Part shown: positions 22,502 to 34,302 of the stretch, piece by piece
How the letters are laid out: each line of letters starts with the position of its first letter
How positions within the stretch are numbered: position 1 is the stretch's first letter
Notes under the pieces: model-generated
What the model saw: only the letters and a program-made list of their open reading frames with translations
Databases searched by the model: none
Told to the model about the DNA's origin: nothing
Assembly: GCA_019096155.1 (NCBI GenBank)
Contig: JAHCVI010000001.1
Span: 6,138,001-6,202,000, forward strand
Length of the DNA stretch: 64,000 bases
Direction: 5' to 3'
Origin: Staphylotrichum longicolle
Lineage: Eukaryota; Ascomycota; Sordariomycetes; Sordariales; Chaetomiaceae
Position numbers and translations under genes: made by a program

Positions 22502-23271
22502 GAGTTGAGGGTTGAGGGTTGAAAAGGGAAGGTTGATCTTTGCAGCGAGTTCGGGTTCGGGCAAGGATAAAGCAGTTGGTTTTGGAGTATGGCTGGATGT
22601 TGGCTTGATACCCAGAGAGGAGGACCAGTTTCTCGAGCAAAATTAGTTCAAGTATTCACAGTACCTATCCGAGATGCTTCATGTTTCGGGACAAGGAAGA
22701 CAAAGGTTTATCCTTCGGTGAGGAAACTGTCTCGAACTGCCGGAAGGATATGCAACTTCGCGAATGTTGCATCTTTGGAAGCAACCTGTAACGCGATGAC
22801 CAACAATCATTTTGCGCTCTTTTGCGGTTTCTCACTTGCATCTACCTACTCATTCACCGTCCTTTACTGTCGAGTTGCTCCGTTGACATCACTTCCTCAA
22901 GAACGCTTACCGCCAAGACTCTCCTGACAGGGGTATCCACAGCGCAAGTGCCACAAAACAGGCCTTCTTTCAACGTCACCTTCCCGGCCTGAAGTTAGCT
23001 CCATCCCACCACAGCTGAGCTTCCCCAAGCTCAAGCAGCTTCGGTTCATCATCACCGGCAAACTTCCATCCCACCCAACACACGATCGCCCCAAAGACCC
23101 AACCATTGCACAGCATTCCACAAGTCAATGGCGCGCAAACAAACACCCCGCTAAACCCTTGCACAACAAAAGCAGCCACACTGACCTATCCAACCACCGC
23201 GCCTCCCGCGCGCTCGCGCAGAAACCTCCTCCAACAATCCCCGAAAAAAAAAACATTAACCACTCCGAACG
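22502..23271. other. Intergenic region LRR gene / EMC1
   Basis: This holds the LRR gene 3' UTR and the EMC1 promoter and leader. Around 23100-23260 the leader is A/C-rich. No other feature was seen. Confidence 0.5.
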
Positions 23272-26200
23272 ATGCGCACCCACCTCCTCCCGGCGGCGGC
23301 GGCGCTCCTCGCCGCCCTGACCCCCACCGCCCACGCCGTCTTCCGCGACGAGGTCGGCCACATCGACTACCACCACCTGCTCCTCGGCCTGCCGCAGCGC
23401 GAGACCACCTTCCTGCACCGCCCGCGCCGCGCCGACCGGGCCAGCCTGCTCTACACCCTCAGCGACGTCGGCGTCGTCGGCGCGGTGAACCCGGCAGCGG
23501 GGAGGTGCTGTGGCGGCAGTACCTGGGCGGGGGGGGTCATGAGGCTGCTCCTGAGAAAACGGGGGCGACGGGGGCGACGGGGGCGCAGGGGTTCATGAGG
23601 GCGGGCGAGGGTGAAGGGTGGGTCGTCAGCGCGTACGGCGGGGCCGTGCACGCGTGGGATGCGGTGAGCGGGCGGAATAAGTTTTGGGTTGGGGTGGGTG
23701 GCGGGGAAGGGGAAGGAAAGGGGTGGTGAGGGATCTGGAGGTCATGGAGATGACAGAGAGCGGGCCCGGGCGGAAGGACGTGCTGGTGCTGTTTGAGGAG
23801 GTGCAGCAGACGGTGCTGAGGCGGCTGAACGCCGAGGACGGCAGCGTGGTGTGGGAGTTTCGCGAGGTGACGAGGGACGTGCCGCTGCAGGTGAGCACGA
23901 ATGTGGAGAAGGTGTTTGTGGTGAGCTTGAAGGGGGTCGCCGGCGCGTATAACCTCAAGGTGTCGGTGCTGGACACGCTGACGGGGAGGAGGGTGGATGA
24001 GATGGTGATTGGGACGAAGGCGGATGTCCACGGCAGGGAGGATGTCATGTTTGTGGGTGCTAACTCGGCCGCGCCGGTCGTGGCGTGGACCGACAGTTCC
24101 CGCCAGACGCTGTGGGTGAATGTGCTGGGGACCAAGACGCGCCAGGAGTTTCCGCTCCCGGAGGACACGGTCGCGGTGGAGATCCACGCGCCGCACCTGG
24201 TGCAGTCGCAACCGCATTTCTTGGTTCACAGCAGGACGGCGACTGGACATCGTGGCGAGGTCTTCCACGTTGACCTCAAGACGAACGTCATCTCGAAAGC
24301 GTACAGCCTGCCGCTCCTCCGCGGTCCCGGCTCCTTCTCGACCAGCTCGGACGGCGCCAACGTCTACTTCACCCGCATCACCGAGGACGAGGTGATTCTG
24401 CTGTCATCGCAGTCTCATGGCGTCCTCGCGCGCTGGCCGCTGAAGGCGGGCGACTCGAAAGCGGTTGCTGTCCACGGAGTCTCCGAGGTCATCAAAAAGA
24501 GCGGCCACGAAGACAGTTACGCTGTGCGGGCGGCCGCCGTCACAGATACCGACGACTGGATTCTCATTCGCAATGGCGAGGTTGCCTGGACCCGCCCCGA
24601 GGGCATGACGGGAGGCGTTGCTGCCACGTTTGCTGAGATCCCCGAGAGCGAGGATCTCGCCAGGTCGCTTGAGGCGGAGGCGCACAGCAATCCTCTCCAG
24701 GCTTACATCCACCGCGTCAAGCGCCACATAAACGACCTTCAGTATCTCCCAGCGTGGATCGACAGCATCCCCATCAGGATCATGAGCAGTATTCGCGGCA
24801 CCGATGCGGTTTCAACTACTGGCAAGTTGGTGCGGGACAGCTTCGGCTTCCACAAGCTGGCCATCTTGGCCACCAAGCGCGGAATGCTGTATGGCCTTGA
24901 TGTGGCCAACAATGGCCGAATCGTGTGGAGTAAGCGGGCGTTCGAGATCCCCAAGGGCAGCAAGTGGGACGTCAAGGGGATCCAGGTGCACGACTCAACA
25001 GGCCAGATTACGATTCTCGGGGCCAACAATGACTTTGTTGTCTTGAAGGGTGATACCGGGGAGATTATCGAGGCCAAAGGACCGAGCGGCGAGGCTACCA
25101 CCCAGAGCACCGCCCTTGTTGACACGTATTCGGGCAAGCAGCTCATCCGCATTGGCCGGGATGGCAAGATTGGCGAGCTCCCTGTTTACCAGGCACCCCG
25201 GCAGACGGTCGTCACACGCGGCGCAGACGGTGAGGTGAAGGGTGTCGTCTTTGTCGCCAACGGCACGAGCTCCTACGAGTCCGTTTCTTGGATCTTTACC
25301 CCACCGCAAGGCCAGCGGATCGTGCACATTGCGTCGCGCCCAGCCCACGATGCCGTCGCCTCCATCGGCCGTGTCCTCGGCGACCGCACTGTCAAGTACA
25401 AGTACCTCAACCCGAACACACTCGTCATCGCCGCCGTCGACGACAGCACCCGCGCCCTCACCGTCTACCTCCTCGACACCGTCTCCGGCCAGATCCTCTC
25501 CTCGTCCAAGTACGACGGCGTCGATCTCACCAAGCCCATCGAGTGCGCCATGGCCGAGAACTGGTTCGTCTGCACCTTCTTCGGCCAGTACACGCTCCGC
25601 GACAACGCCGCCCAGTCCCTCAAGGGCTACCAGATCGTCGTTTCGGACCTCTACGAGAGCGACGAGCCCAACAACCGCGGGCCGCTCGGCGACGCCGACA
25701 CCTTCTCCTCCCTCGACCCCGTCGACGTCCCCACGGGCGGCGTCACCCGCCCCGCCGTCGTGTCCCAGTCCTACATCCTCAGCGCGCCCGTCTCGGCGCT
25801 CCAGGTCACCCAGACCCGGCAGGGCATCACGTCGCGCCAGGTCCTGGCGTACCTACCGGAGTCGCACGGCATCGTCGGCCTCCCGCGCGTGGTCCTCGAG
25901 CCGCGCCGCCCCGTCGGCCGCGACCCCACCCCGGCCGAGGCCGAGGAGGGCCTGATCAAGTACCACCCGGCCCTCGAGATCGACCCTAAGAGCGTCGTCA
26001 CCCACGAGCGGGACGTGCTCGGCGTGGAGAAGATTATTACTGCCCCCGCGATCGTGGAGAGCACGAGCCTGGTGTTTGCGTACGGCGTCGACGTGTTTGG
26101 CACGAGGGTCGCGCCGAGCTTCTTGTTTGATATCCTGGGTAAGGGGTTCAACAAGGTGGCGCTGGTCGGGACGGTGGTGGCCTTGTTCGCGGGCGTGCTC

Positions 26201-26336
26201 ATGCTTGCGCCGGTGGTGAGTACACTAAACTCTTCCTGTCCCCTGTTGTTGGCTTTTTTGTGTGTGAGTATGGTTGCTGACGAATATGCAGGTGAGGCGG
26301 AAGCAAATCAATCTGCGGTGGCGGGCACCGATGTAG
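23272..26336 (+). CDS. emc1: ER membrane protein complex subunit 1 (two frameshifts)
   Basis: Largest subunit of the ER membrane complex, which inserts tail-anchored and multipass proteins into the ER membrane. The start at 23272 gives a signal peptide (MRTHLLPAAAALLAALTP) then VFRDEVGHIDYHHLLLG, the conserved start of the lumenal beta-propeller. Two single-base losses break the frame: at about 23493 and in the G-run at 23720-23723. Correcting both gives 982 codons before the last intron, an exact whole number. The long middle (to 26215) has PQQ/WD-like propeller repeats and the DUF1620 region. A 76-base intron (26216-26291) splits the end of the transmembrane segment (VALVGTVVALFAGVLMLAPV) from the short cytosolic tail VRRKQINLRWRAPM, the family-typical C-terminus. 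Corrected length is 996 residues. Confidence 0.92.
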
Positions 26337-26761
26337 ATGTGTATGTATACGATCGGTCGGTTGGGCCATTATTTAGATATTGTGGAAAGAAAGAACAGTT
26401 CATGATTTTCTTTTGCCTGCTGGCGTGCTTGGCCTTGCCGGTCTGCTGCAACGGTGAATTTGAGTCCTTAGAACCTAGACAACCAAGGAGGCACGTGGAT
26501 ACTGAAGCAGAAGCTAGAGATTGCAACGAAGATTGATCCCACATCGCGTAAGCGAGGTACTCTTTGACATTTCCAGCTCAGGAGAAGAAGAAGAAAAAGA
26601 TGGACAGAACTAGATACCTTGTAGTAGGAACATATCCAAAGGTAGGCGGTCTTTGACTTTCCATTACCGGTGGACTTTTTGACAAAAAAAGAGTGATGCT
26701 GCATTTGCTTTGATAATGCAACAGCTGGAATCGCACAACAACTGCCCAATCGGCAATGATA
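26337..26761. other. EMC1 3' flank and tRNA 5' flank
   Basis: AT-richer sequence of about 425 bases with no gene. It should hold the EMC1 3' UTR. The tRNA gene starts directly at its end. Confidence 0.6.
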
Positions 26762-26835
26762 TCCTCTGTGGCGCAATTGGCTAGCGCGTCTGACTGTTAA
26801 TCAGGAGGTTGGAAGTTCGAGCCTTCCCGGAGGAG
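26762..26835 (+). tRNA. tRNA-Asn (anticodon GTT)
   Basis: A 74-base cloverleaf without intron. The acceptor stem TCCTCTG pairs with CGGAGGA, with G as discriminator. The D arm is GCGCAATTGGCTAGCGC. The anticodon loop CTGTTAA has GTT at 26796-26798. The T arm contains GAAGTTCGAGCCTTC. Internal A and B boxes are intact. It is a single isolated tRNA gene, as usual in these fungi. Confidence 0.97.
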
Positions 26836-26839
26836 TCGC

Positions 26840-26847
26840 TTTTTTTT
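26840..26847 (+). terminator. RNA polymerase III terminator of tRNA-Asn
   Basis: A run of eight T starts four bases after the discriminator base, the standard Pol III stop signal. Confidence 0.9.
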
Positions 26848-27475
26848 GGTCGTTTTACCTTTGCTGGGTCTCCACACCGTCCCCTTCTCACAATCCTCGT
26901 TCCACGCAACCCCTTTTCAAATCCTGGCATTATCAACAGACCCCTTATTTTGTCCCGACAGGCTAGATTTCCTAGTGTTTTTGGTTTGGAATTGAATTGA
27001 TTGGAGTGATGAAGCAGGAGAGTTGTTCAATCCTTTGACACCTGCGGTTCATGTCTAGACGATTTCATGTTACTTCTTGCCCCAGATGGAATACAGAACC
27101 CATTCAAGAGTTGTGCAAGATTCTCGGGCAGTTTAGTTACCCACTGGCACCAAAAACCGTTCACACACCAAGCCCACCAGGGAACTTGGACCGTTCACAT
27201 GTTTCATAGATCCTGCCCTTCAAGACCGCGCGCAACACCAGCTACCACGACGACGACAAGACTGCAACGCCTAAGCCTGGCCGGCAGAAACCACTTCCCC
27301 TAACAACCCGCGTCCCACCCACCATTGCTCCTTCATGACTTCCTGCGATGCCTCCCCTATTCAACATCGCCACCTAATATTACACCCCCTAGCCCTTCAG
27401 CTTTCTCAACCGCCCAGCAGACAACCCCACTCCACCCCACCCCCGTCCTCATCACATCGCATCACCTGCCTGCCT
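26848..27475. other. Intergenic region tRNA-Asn / RGD1
   Basis: This is the downstream flank of RGD1 (minus strand), holding its 3' UTR. The + strand is C/A-rich from about 27200 to 27475. No gene was seen. Confidence 0.5.
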
Positions 27476-30014
27476 TCAATCATCATCATCAAAAATCTGA
27501 TATGTATTCTGCAAGATGGTATCCACGACGCGGACCTGCCACCCGGCATCCGAGATGTTGGAGCCCGGGGCGGTGCCCATGAGCGTGGGCCCAAACACAA
27601 TGGCCAGGTTCTGCGAGCTCATGCGGTTGGACGACGAGTTGTCGATGACGCGGTGCAGGTGCAGGGCCAGGGCGCGCAGGGTGGCGTAGTTGGGGTCGGG
27701 CAGGCTGTTGATGATGGCGTGCATCGAGTCGCGGCGGACGATGTCGTCTTCGTTTCCTGCGGTATGTCTGTGTTTAGAAAAAGGTGAAGAGAGATGGAGA
27801 GGAAGAGGTGGGGGGACTTACGGGCTGCTTCGATAAAGGCGTTGTAGTTCTCCCGCGTGAGGAGCGGGTCGGGCAGGTCCCGGAAGAACTGCTTGAGCAG
27901 GCCGGCCACGCTGTTTACGTCGTGGAAGAAGTTCTCAGGGTTTCTAAAGTCGAGGTTGCTGGAGCCAGAGTCTACAGATGTGTTAGTACGTGGCAACAGA
28001 GATGTGACATAAACAAAAAGCGGCGGAGAGACGCGTACCTGTGTCGAAGAGATTCTTGAGCTTGTTGACGTGGGGTACAGATCCCGACAGCCTGTATATC
28101 CCTTCGAGATTCAAACCAAACAAATCCACGGCCTGCATGCACTGATAAACCACCATTGGGACTGCCAGCCCGTCCCTCTCATAAAGCCGAGTCAGATTGA
28201 CACCGAACACGGGCCGCGGCGGAGCCAATTGCGGCGCTGCCGGTGGTGATTGCCTGTGCGCCTGTGGAGGAACCATTGAAGGGTGCTGCTGAGGCACACT
28301 TGAGCTTGAGCTCCCTTGCTGAGAAGGAAGTTGTGCGAAGGATGATGATTGGGATTGCTGGGCTTGAGGGTTTTGGAAAGGGAGCGCTCCTAGCTGCGGC
28401 GGGCCGGAAGTGCCTGCAGAGCTGAATGAGCCGTTGAACCTGGAGTTGGACGACTGGGTTTGCTGCTGTTGAGGCTGTGGGGTAGGACCTCGGAACTGCT
28501 GGCTTGCCGGGCCATTGCCCTGGTTTGCGGTACTTCCGTGGCTGAAGCTTCTCTCATGCTGCGGCTGTGATGGGGGTGGCCCCCCAAGCAAGGGAATCGC
28601 GCCCATGCTCTGACCATAGCTGTGTCCTACAGACCCCTGGTTTGTTGGGGGTGCCTGGGTTTCTGAGAAGGTACTTGCCCGGGAATTTTGGAAGATGCCC
28701 GATGGTGGTGGCTGATGCTGGGCGGCAGTGGTGGGCGGTTGTGGTTGCGGGGGGTTAGAGGTGGCAGTCGGTGCTCGATTGGATGTCTCGAGAAGCTGAC
28801 AGTGTTAGTCTAGTTGTAACCGCAGGAAAAAATGAATGGGAAAACACACATGGTTGCGTTCATATTTGGGCGGCCCGGTCCTTGGTGGAAGCCGAATGTG
28901 CTGGCCACACAAGTAGTCGTTCAAGTCCTTGTCATTATCAATGGCCAGGATGCTCTCCCGCAGACTGCGGGCTTCGGTCGTTTGCTTGAGGGGGCTGATA
29001 CTGAGACCGTTGCTGAGCACTAGCTTCTCGTTATATGAAGCTGTGGAAGAGGTTAGCGCTTTGCCACATCGGATTTCGGTGACAGACGCACCAAATTTCT
29101 GCAGCTGCAACGCCAGCCCAGAGTCGCACTCCCGTATGAGGTCCTGGAGCGCGTGCACCGTCTCGGGCCTAATCTTGGTTTCAAGCTCGCTCCTCTCGGT
29201 AGCAGCCACCTGAACCTTGGCCTGGTAATCCTGGTCCGCGGCCTGCGTCTTTCTGAGCAGGTCCTCTTCGTGCTGGGCACCCGACTTGTGCCCCTTGAAG
29301 CCAAACATCTTTCCTCCCTGACGGCCGGCTGTATCTCCGGTGCGGACTCGGTCGTATTCCTCGGCGAGCGCATCGTACTTGGCCTTGGACTTGCGCATCG
29401 CGGCCTCGAGATCGGCGACCCGCTGTTCGGCAGCCAGCCCGCTCTGCTTCCACCCCTTCCTAGACTTGTCGGCAACGAGTGACAGCTCTGTCAAGTCATC
29501 GGCCATTTGGTGCAGCGACATGGCGAACTGCAACCCGTTGTCGGCCATGCGCTCGTGCACAGCCATCATCTCCTCGTATGCCCTGCCGAAGGTGCCGCCT
29601 CGGTGCTCGCCGCGCTGCAAGTTGTCCTGCGACAGCTTGCTCAATTTTGAGGGAATTGGCGTGTTCGTCTTCGAAGATCGAGCGCTTCTTGAGGAATTGC
29701 GCAAACTCCTGGAGCCGGGGGGTTAGCAGCCAGCGACGGCGGGGGAATCGGAACTGGGCGCCGGGCTACCTTTGCCGAAGCGATGCTCTGCTTGAGTCGG
29801 AGCATCACTGAGAGATCCCGATCTGTATGTGAACCAGTGTGAGTGCGCTGACGAGATATGGGCAGGGAAGCAAGTCGTCGGGGGTGTGCACCTCTGATGT
29901 CAGGACATCTTGCACCTGGGCCTTCGCCTCGTCGCTCAACGTTGCTGCAACTGGTGCTGCTTGGGTTGTGGCTCCATTTTCTGGAGCCGCTGCCAGCGGT
30001 TCTGCTGACGACAT
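27476..30014 (-). CDS. rgd1: F-BAR/RhoGAP protein, RGD1-like (two frameshifts)
   Basis: GTPase-activating protein for Rho3/Rho4-type GTPases at the plasma membrane. It links membrane curvature to polarised growth and septation. Six minus-strand exons: 29892-30014, 29770-29822, 28850-29708, 28039-28795, 27822-27971 and 27476-27756, all GT-AG. The N-terminus ([18 protein letters not shown]...[18 protein letters not shown]) opens the F-BAR domain, which continues through a coiled-coil region. A Gln/Pro/Ser-rich linker follows. RhoGAP begins at [13 protein letters not shown] and contains the arginine-finger segment [10 protein letters not shown], then [15 protein letters not shown] and [10 protein letters not shown], ending [13 protein letters not shown]. 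Length is about 740 residues. One base is missing in exon 2 near 29808-29812, and the A-run near 29645-29648 in exon 3 is out of phase (one extra or two missing). With both corrected all exon phases close. Confidence 0.88.
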
Positions 30015-31654
30015 GATGGACCGTTATTATTCGAGCAGTTGAGCTTGTTGTCAACTGCAATATGCGGAGTTCAAGGTTGCATGTCGAAAGCGGCGGGGTT
30101 GAGAATCGAGGTTCAGGGTGCAACGGAAGTTCGGGGTTGGGCGTGACGAACAGAGACAGGGGTCGCGCGACCAATCCGGCAACGTGGGGCCCCAGCGCAA
30201 CAGAGATGACCCTGGCAGCTGCTGTTTGAGAATGAGCGCTGTGCTGTTGCTGCTGCTGCTGAAATGAAAGGACCTCCACCTTCCAGATTCACTTAGTTGG
30301 TAGTAGACAAGCACTAAAACCCGGGACTCCTCAACTTGCAGGAGCAACAAACAAACACACTCAAGCCAACATCAATCCCACATCAATCAGCACTCCGTGG
30401 CATCAAACGCTGCACATGCATGTTCAAGCACTCCCGTCAGTGACACCGCCAAAGTGATGCACCAAGCGACCCGACTTTTGCTTCTGAGCCCCTTCGCTAT
30501 CGACCATGGCATGACGGCTGCAGTTTCAACCCGGGGCCTTGACCTTTTCTTCAAGACCGAAGAAACAAAAACGGCGGTTCTCTACCCTCCCGGGCCCCGA
30601 CAAAAAAGTCCAGAGCTTTTGTTGGCGCCCAAAATAGCGCCGGGGTGTTAGAGCTCGACAACCCTCGAGGACGATCATTCAAGCACCCCCAACCCCTTGA
30701 TGACATCCTTGGCGCCGGCCATTCCAAGATCACTCTCCGAAATCCAGACGAGCCTGGATGCTATTGAAAAAAAGGCTGAACCACACCTGTTTCTACGCTA
30801 CGCTTACCTTTGCCGACATGTCTCAATCCCAGACGAAGCTTCCAGTCTGCCGGGAACCTCTCCAACGAACGGGACTCTGCATCCGACTCATCTCGTAAGT
30901 GCCGGTCTCGCTGAGATGGGCACTGCTGTGACAGTCTCACTGCGTATCAAGCAACGCCTGCCCAGACCGCTCAAACCCCGTGGATCAGCCTGCCGTGGGA
31001 TCAACCTGCCGTGCAACATCGCGAGCTCCGAAGGCATCCGCGTTGGCGATGTGCCTCGCTTAACCGGTAGTTGAGCTGTCCGCGGGCCGTCTCCGGGATC
31101 CCAGGGTCCCGATCTTCGGTTTGGCAAGCACGCGACACGCCACTCGCCGTTGGGCGGCTCCCAGGACAAACCCAGCCCAGTCATGACAAGGCAGGGAGGC
31201 GGTTATGAGGTAAAATCACCCCAGCGCCGTCTTGGCCCTTGACCTGGCCTTCGAACCAGGAACGCACCAACGACGGACCGAATGCTTGTGAAGCGGCAGT
31301 TCCGCAAGGGACAAAGTCCAGGGTCGCTGGCCGAGAGCACTACCTTCGTCCGAACAGCAGTTCCGCAGACGGCCATCACATTCTCAAGTTGAACCGGTCC
31401 TGGTGTCGTGTGTCACAAAAGACTATTCTGCAGCCATCTCGAAAACCAAATCCATGTTACCACGAGGGGCCCGCTTGGTCCGGGTCCAAAGAGCACGGTC
31501 TAGAGTCTACAAGGTTTGTGAACATGATCGAATATGACCTGGGGTTCAGCACAGTGCCCCCAAAACATCCATGGTATATATGTACGAAAGTCGACTTTTG
31601 GCCCTGCAACTAACTCCGGGGCTAAATGCATCCATCCACACGCGGGTGAGAACT
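30015..31654. other. RGD1 promoter region and HOM2 3' flank
   Basis: About 1.6 kb between two minus-strand genes. No coding region is supported. A small + strand open frame at 30697-31074 starts with ATG but reads as composition noise. RGD1 must be driven from within this stretch. Confidence 0.5.
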
Positions 31655-32908
31655 TTAGATAAAGCCTCTCAGAACAGCAGCCTCGGCGTTTAGGATGGAG
31701 GAGCCGGCAGCACCGATGACGGCTGGAGAGTGTTAGCAGAGCACAGCCGGCCGGTCGGGCACTTGAGGGAATAAAACTCACTGTTGTGGCTCAGCGCGAC
31801 AAACTTGATGTCGAAGATGCCGCTCTCATCCTCCCTTACGCGACCCACGCTGACGGTGTAGCCCTTGGACAAGTCACGGTCCAGCCGGGGCTGCGGGCGG
31901 TCGGGCTCGTCAAACACCTTGATGGGCGGCTCGGGCGCCGACGGGCAGCCCAGCTTCTGGGCCTCGGAGACGTAGCTGCGCATGGCCTCCTTGACCTGCT
32001 CGGCCGACGGCGGCGGGCGCTGGGCGAAGCGCAGCGACACGCAGGCGGTGTGACCGTCGAGCACGGGGACGCGGTTGCAGGCAGCCGACACGCGCAGGGT
32101 GGTCTGGTCCTCGAAGGCGGTGGCGTCGGCGTTGATGGTGCCCAGGATCTTTTGCGCCTCGGTCTCGAGCTTGTCCTCCTCGCCCGAGATGAAGGGCACG
32201 ACGTTGTCGATGATGTCCATGCTGCTCACGCCGGGGTAGCCGGCGCCCGAGACGGCCTGCATGGTGACGACGGAGACGGTGTCGATCTTGCCGAAGCGGG
32301 CCTGCAGGGCGGCGAAGGGGATGACCAGGCCGATGACGGCGCAGTTGCTGTTGCACACGAGGAAGCCCTTCTGCAGGCCGTGGGTCTTGCGCTGGTGGGG
32401 GATCAGGTTGAGGTGGTCGAGGTTGACGGTGGGGACGACGAGGGGCACGAGGGGGTCGCGGCGGTAGTTTTTGGCATTGGAGAAGACGGCCAGGTTGGCG
32501 AGCTGGAACTCCTTCTCGATGTCGCCGGCCACGTCGCTGTCCAGGCCGCTGAAGACAATGTCGCAGTCGGCAAACTCGCTGGCCTTGCACTCGCGCACCA
32601 CGAGGTCGCCGACCTCGGGCGAGATGGGGCTCGACTGCTTCCACCGCACGGCGTCGCGGTACTTCTTGCCAGCGGACCGGGACGAGGCGCCGACGGCCAC
32701 GAGGCGCAGCGACGGGTGCTGCTGGAGCAGTAGGATGAAGCGCTGGCCGACGGAGCCGGTGCAGCCCAGGACGCCTGCGAGCGATAACACATGGTGGTCA
32801 GTCTCAGGTTCTGGCACGTAGATGGCGGGGAGGGCGGGGCAGAGTCGGTGGGCTCTGGCGCGTCTGTCTCGGCCGCTTACCGCAGTTCTTGGTGGGCAAT
32901 TGAGACAT
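31655..32908 (-). CDS. hom2: Aspartate-semialdehyde dehydrogenase
   Basis: Second enzyme of the aspartate pathway. It reduces aspartyl phosphate to the semialdehyde with NADPH, toward threonine, methionine and isoleucine. Three minus-strand exons: 32881-32908, 31782-32774 and 31655-31722. Phases agree, and the total of 362 residues is typical of fungal ASADH. The start [20 protein letters not shown] includes the Rossmann dinucleotide motif GCTGSVGQ. The catalytic cysteine is the second Cys of CNSNCAVIG (about residue 155). The substrate-binding histidine region follows in [17 protein letters not shown]. The C-terminus [20 protein letters not shown] is encoded by the small last exon. No frameshift was seen. 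A divergent promoter is shared with the SDR gene. Confidence 0.95.
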
Positions 32909-34302
32909 GCTGGGCGGTTTCTGTGTGGCGAGAGGACTGGCGGCCGGAGAGAGGCGGTCGGGCGTGCCAACGAGCAGAAGATATACGAACTGCGACGCGA
33001 GACTGGTGAGTCAATGCTCCCGTATCTGGACTCGGTGTTTGAACTTTTTGGCCGCATCATGCCCCTCGGTCCCCGCCACGCCCCGCAATCGGAGCCGGTG
33101 GGGGCCGTGGGGCCTTCGACAACGGACCACCAGGCCCACTGGCCGGGTCCAATAGGTACATACCGTAGGGCTGGGTTTGGCGGCATTGTCTGCAATAATA
33201 CCAGGTTGTACTTTTTTGTCGTTGAAACGTCAGCGGATTGTTCTCACGAATCCTGTCGACCTCCAAAAACCACAGATCAAAACCAAATCCAAGTCGTCAA
33301 AACCAACGCAAGACCATAAAATCAAAAGAGACCAACTCAAACCCGATGACGGCCCCTCTCGAGATTTTACATGTCAAGCAGACCCGTTTTGACACCGATC
33401 CCCACGCGACACTGGACCCTGGCACGGCGCGAGGGTCCAATGAGTCCGCCTGTCAAGATCCCCACACGAAGATCCGATGGCAGAAGCGTCTCTTGAGCTG
33501 AACCGCTTTCGTGCCTTTTTCAGCCACCGCTTCCCAGCCTGTCAAGCAATAAAACGCCTCCGCCCAACCCCCACCATCTTTTTCCGGCTCCAGGGCCTGT
33601 CAAAGTCGGTGAACAAGCCCGGCATTGGGATGGAGGACGCATTTTGCATGCTGTCACTCTGTGGCACCCCAACTGCCGGTGCAAACCACACAATCAGCAG
33701 CAGCATGTGTGAAGCTTGAAATCCCGTGCTTCGCGGTCTCACCGTTTATTCGCCCACACACACCCAAACGGCTCGGAATATAAGACCATCCCAATCCCAA
33801 TGTAACGGGCTCCGGCAAGTTCCTGCGGCGGCGCCTGGGCTTTCGCAGCGCCCCCAGGGCTGGACTCTGGTTCTATGCACAGCTCGCATTAGCCCACTTC
33901 GGTTGACAAGGATCATCTTTCTCTGAAATACCCCCCCTGACGCCAAAATGCTGGGCATGTTTTTCTTTTCTCTGTTCTTGCAAGGTGTTGGCCATTCATT
34001 GATGTGTTGGCCTTGAATCATCGTTGTTTGCGCTCCGTGTACTTGGGGTTTGATATTCTCGACTCTCAGTGACTCAGGGGAACGTGATTGACACCAAGGT
34101 GAGATCCCTCCCCAACCAGATAACAAAGGATCTTGGCGAGCAGGGCAGAGTGGTCTCTTCAAAGTGTTTCCACAAGGCCTCAACTCCGGGCCTTGGTATC
34201 CCGAGGCAGCTCAGGGGTGAGCATGCAACAACTGAAAACCAACATTCCGCGACTGCCACCGACCTAGACTAACAGAACGACAGGGGCACCCACCCACACA
34301 GT
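32909..34302. other. Divergent promoter HOM2 / SDR
   Basis: About 1.4 kb between divergent starts. The HOM2 leader lies just right of 32908. I saw no gene, and could not name a Gcn4-type (TGACTC) element with confidence: a TGACTC occurs at 34071-34076, far from HOM2. Confidence 0.45.

Noticed and set aside
31786..32733. 315-codon + strand frame opposite HOM2
   Set aside because: Antisense of ASADH; composition is Gly/Ala/Val/Asp-rich without motif.
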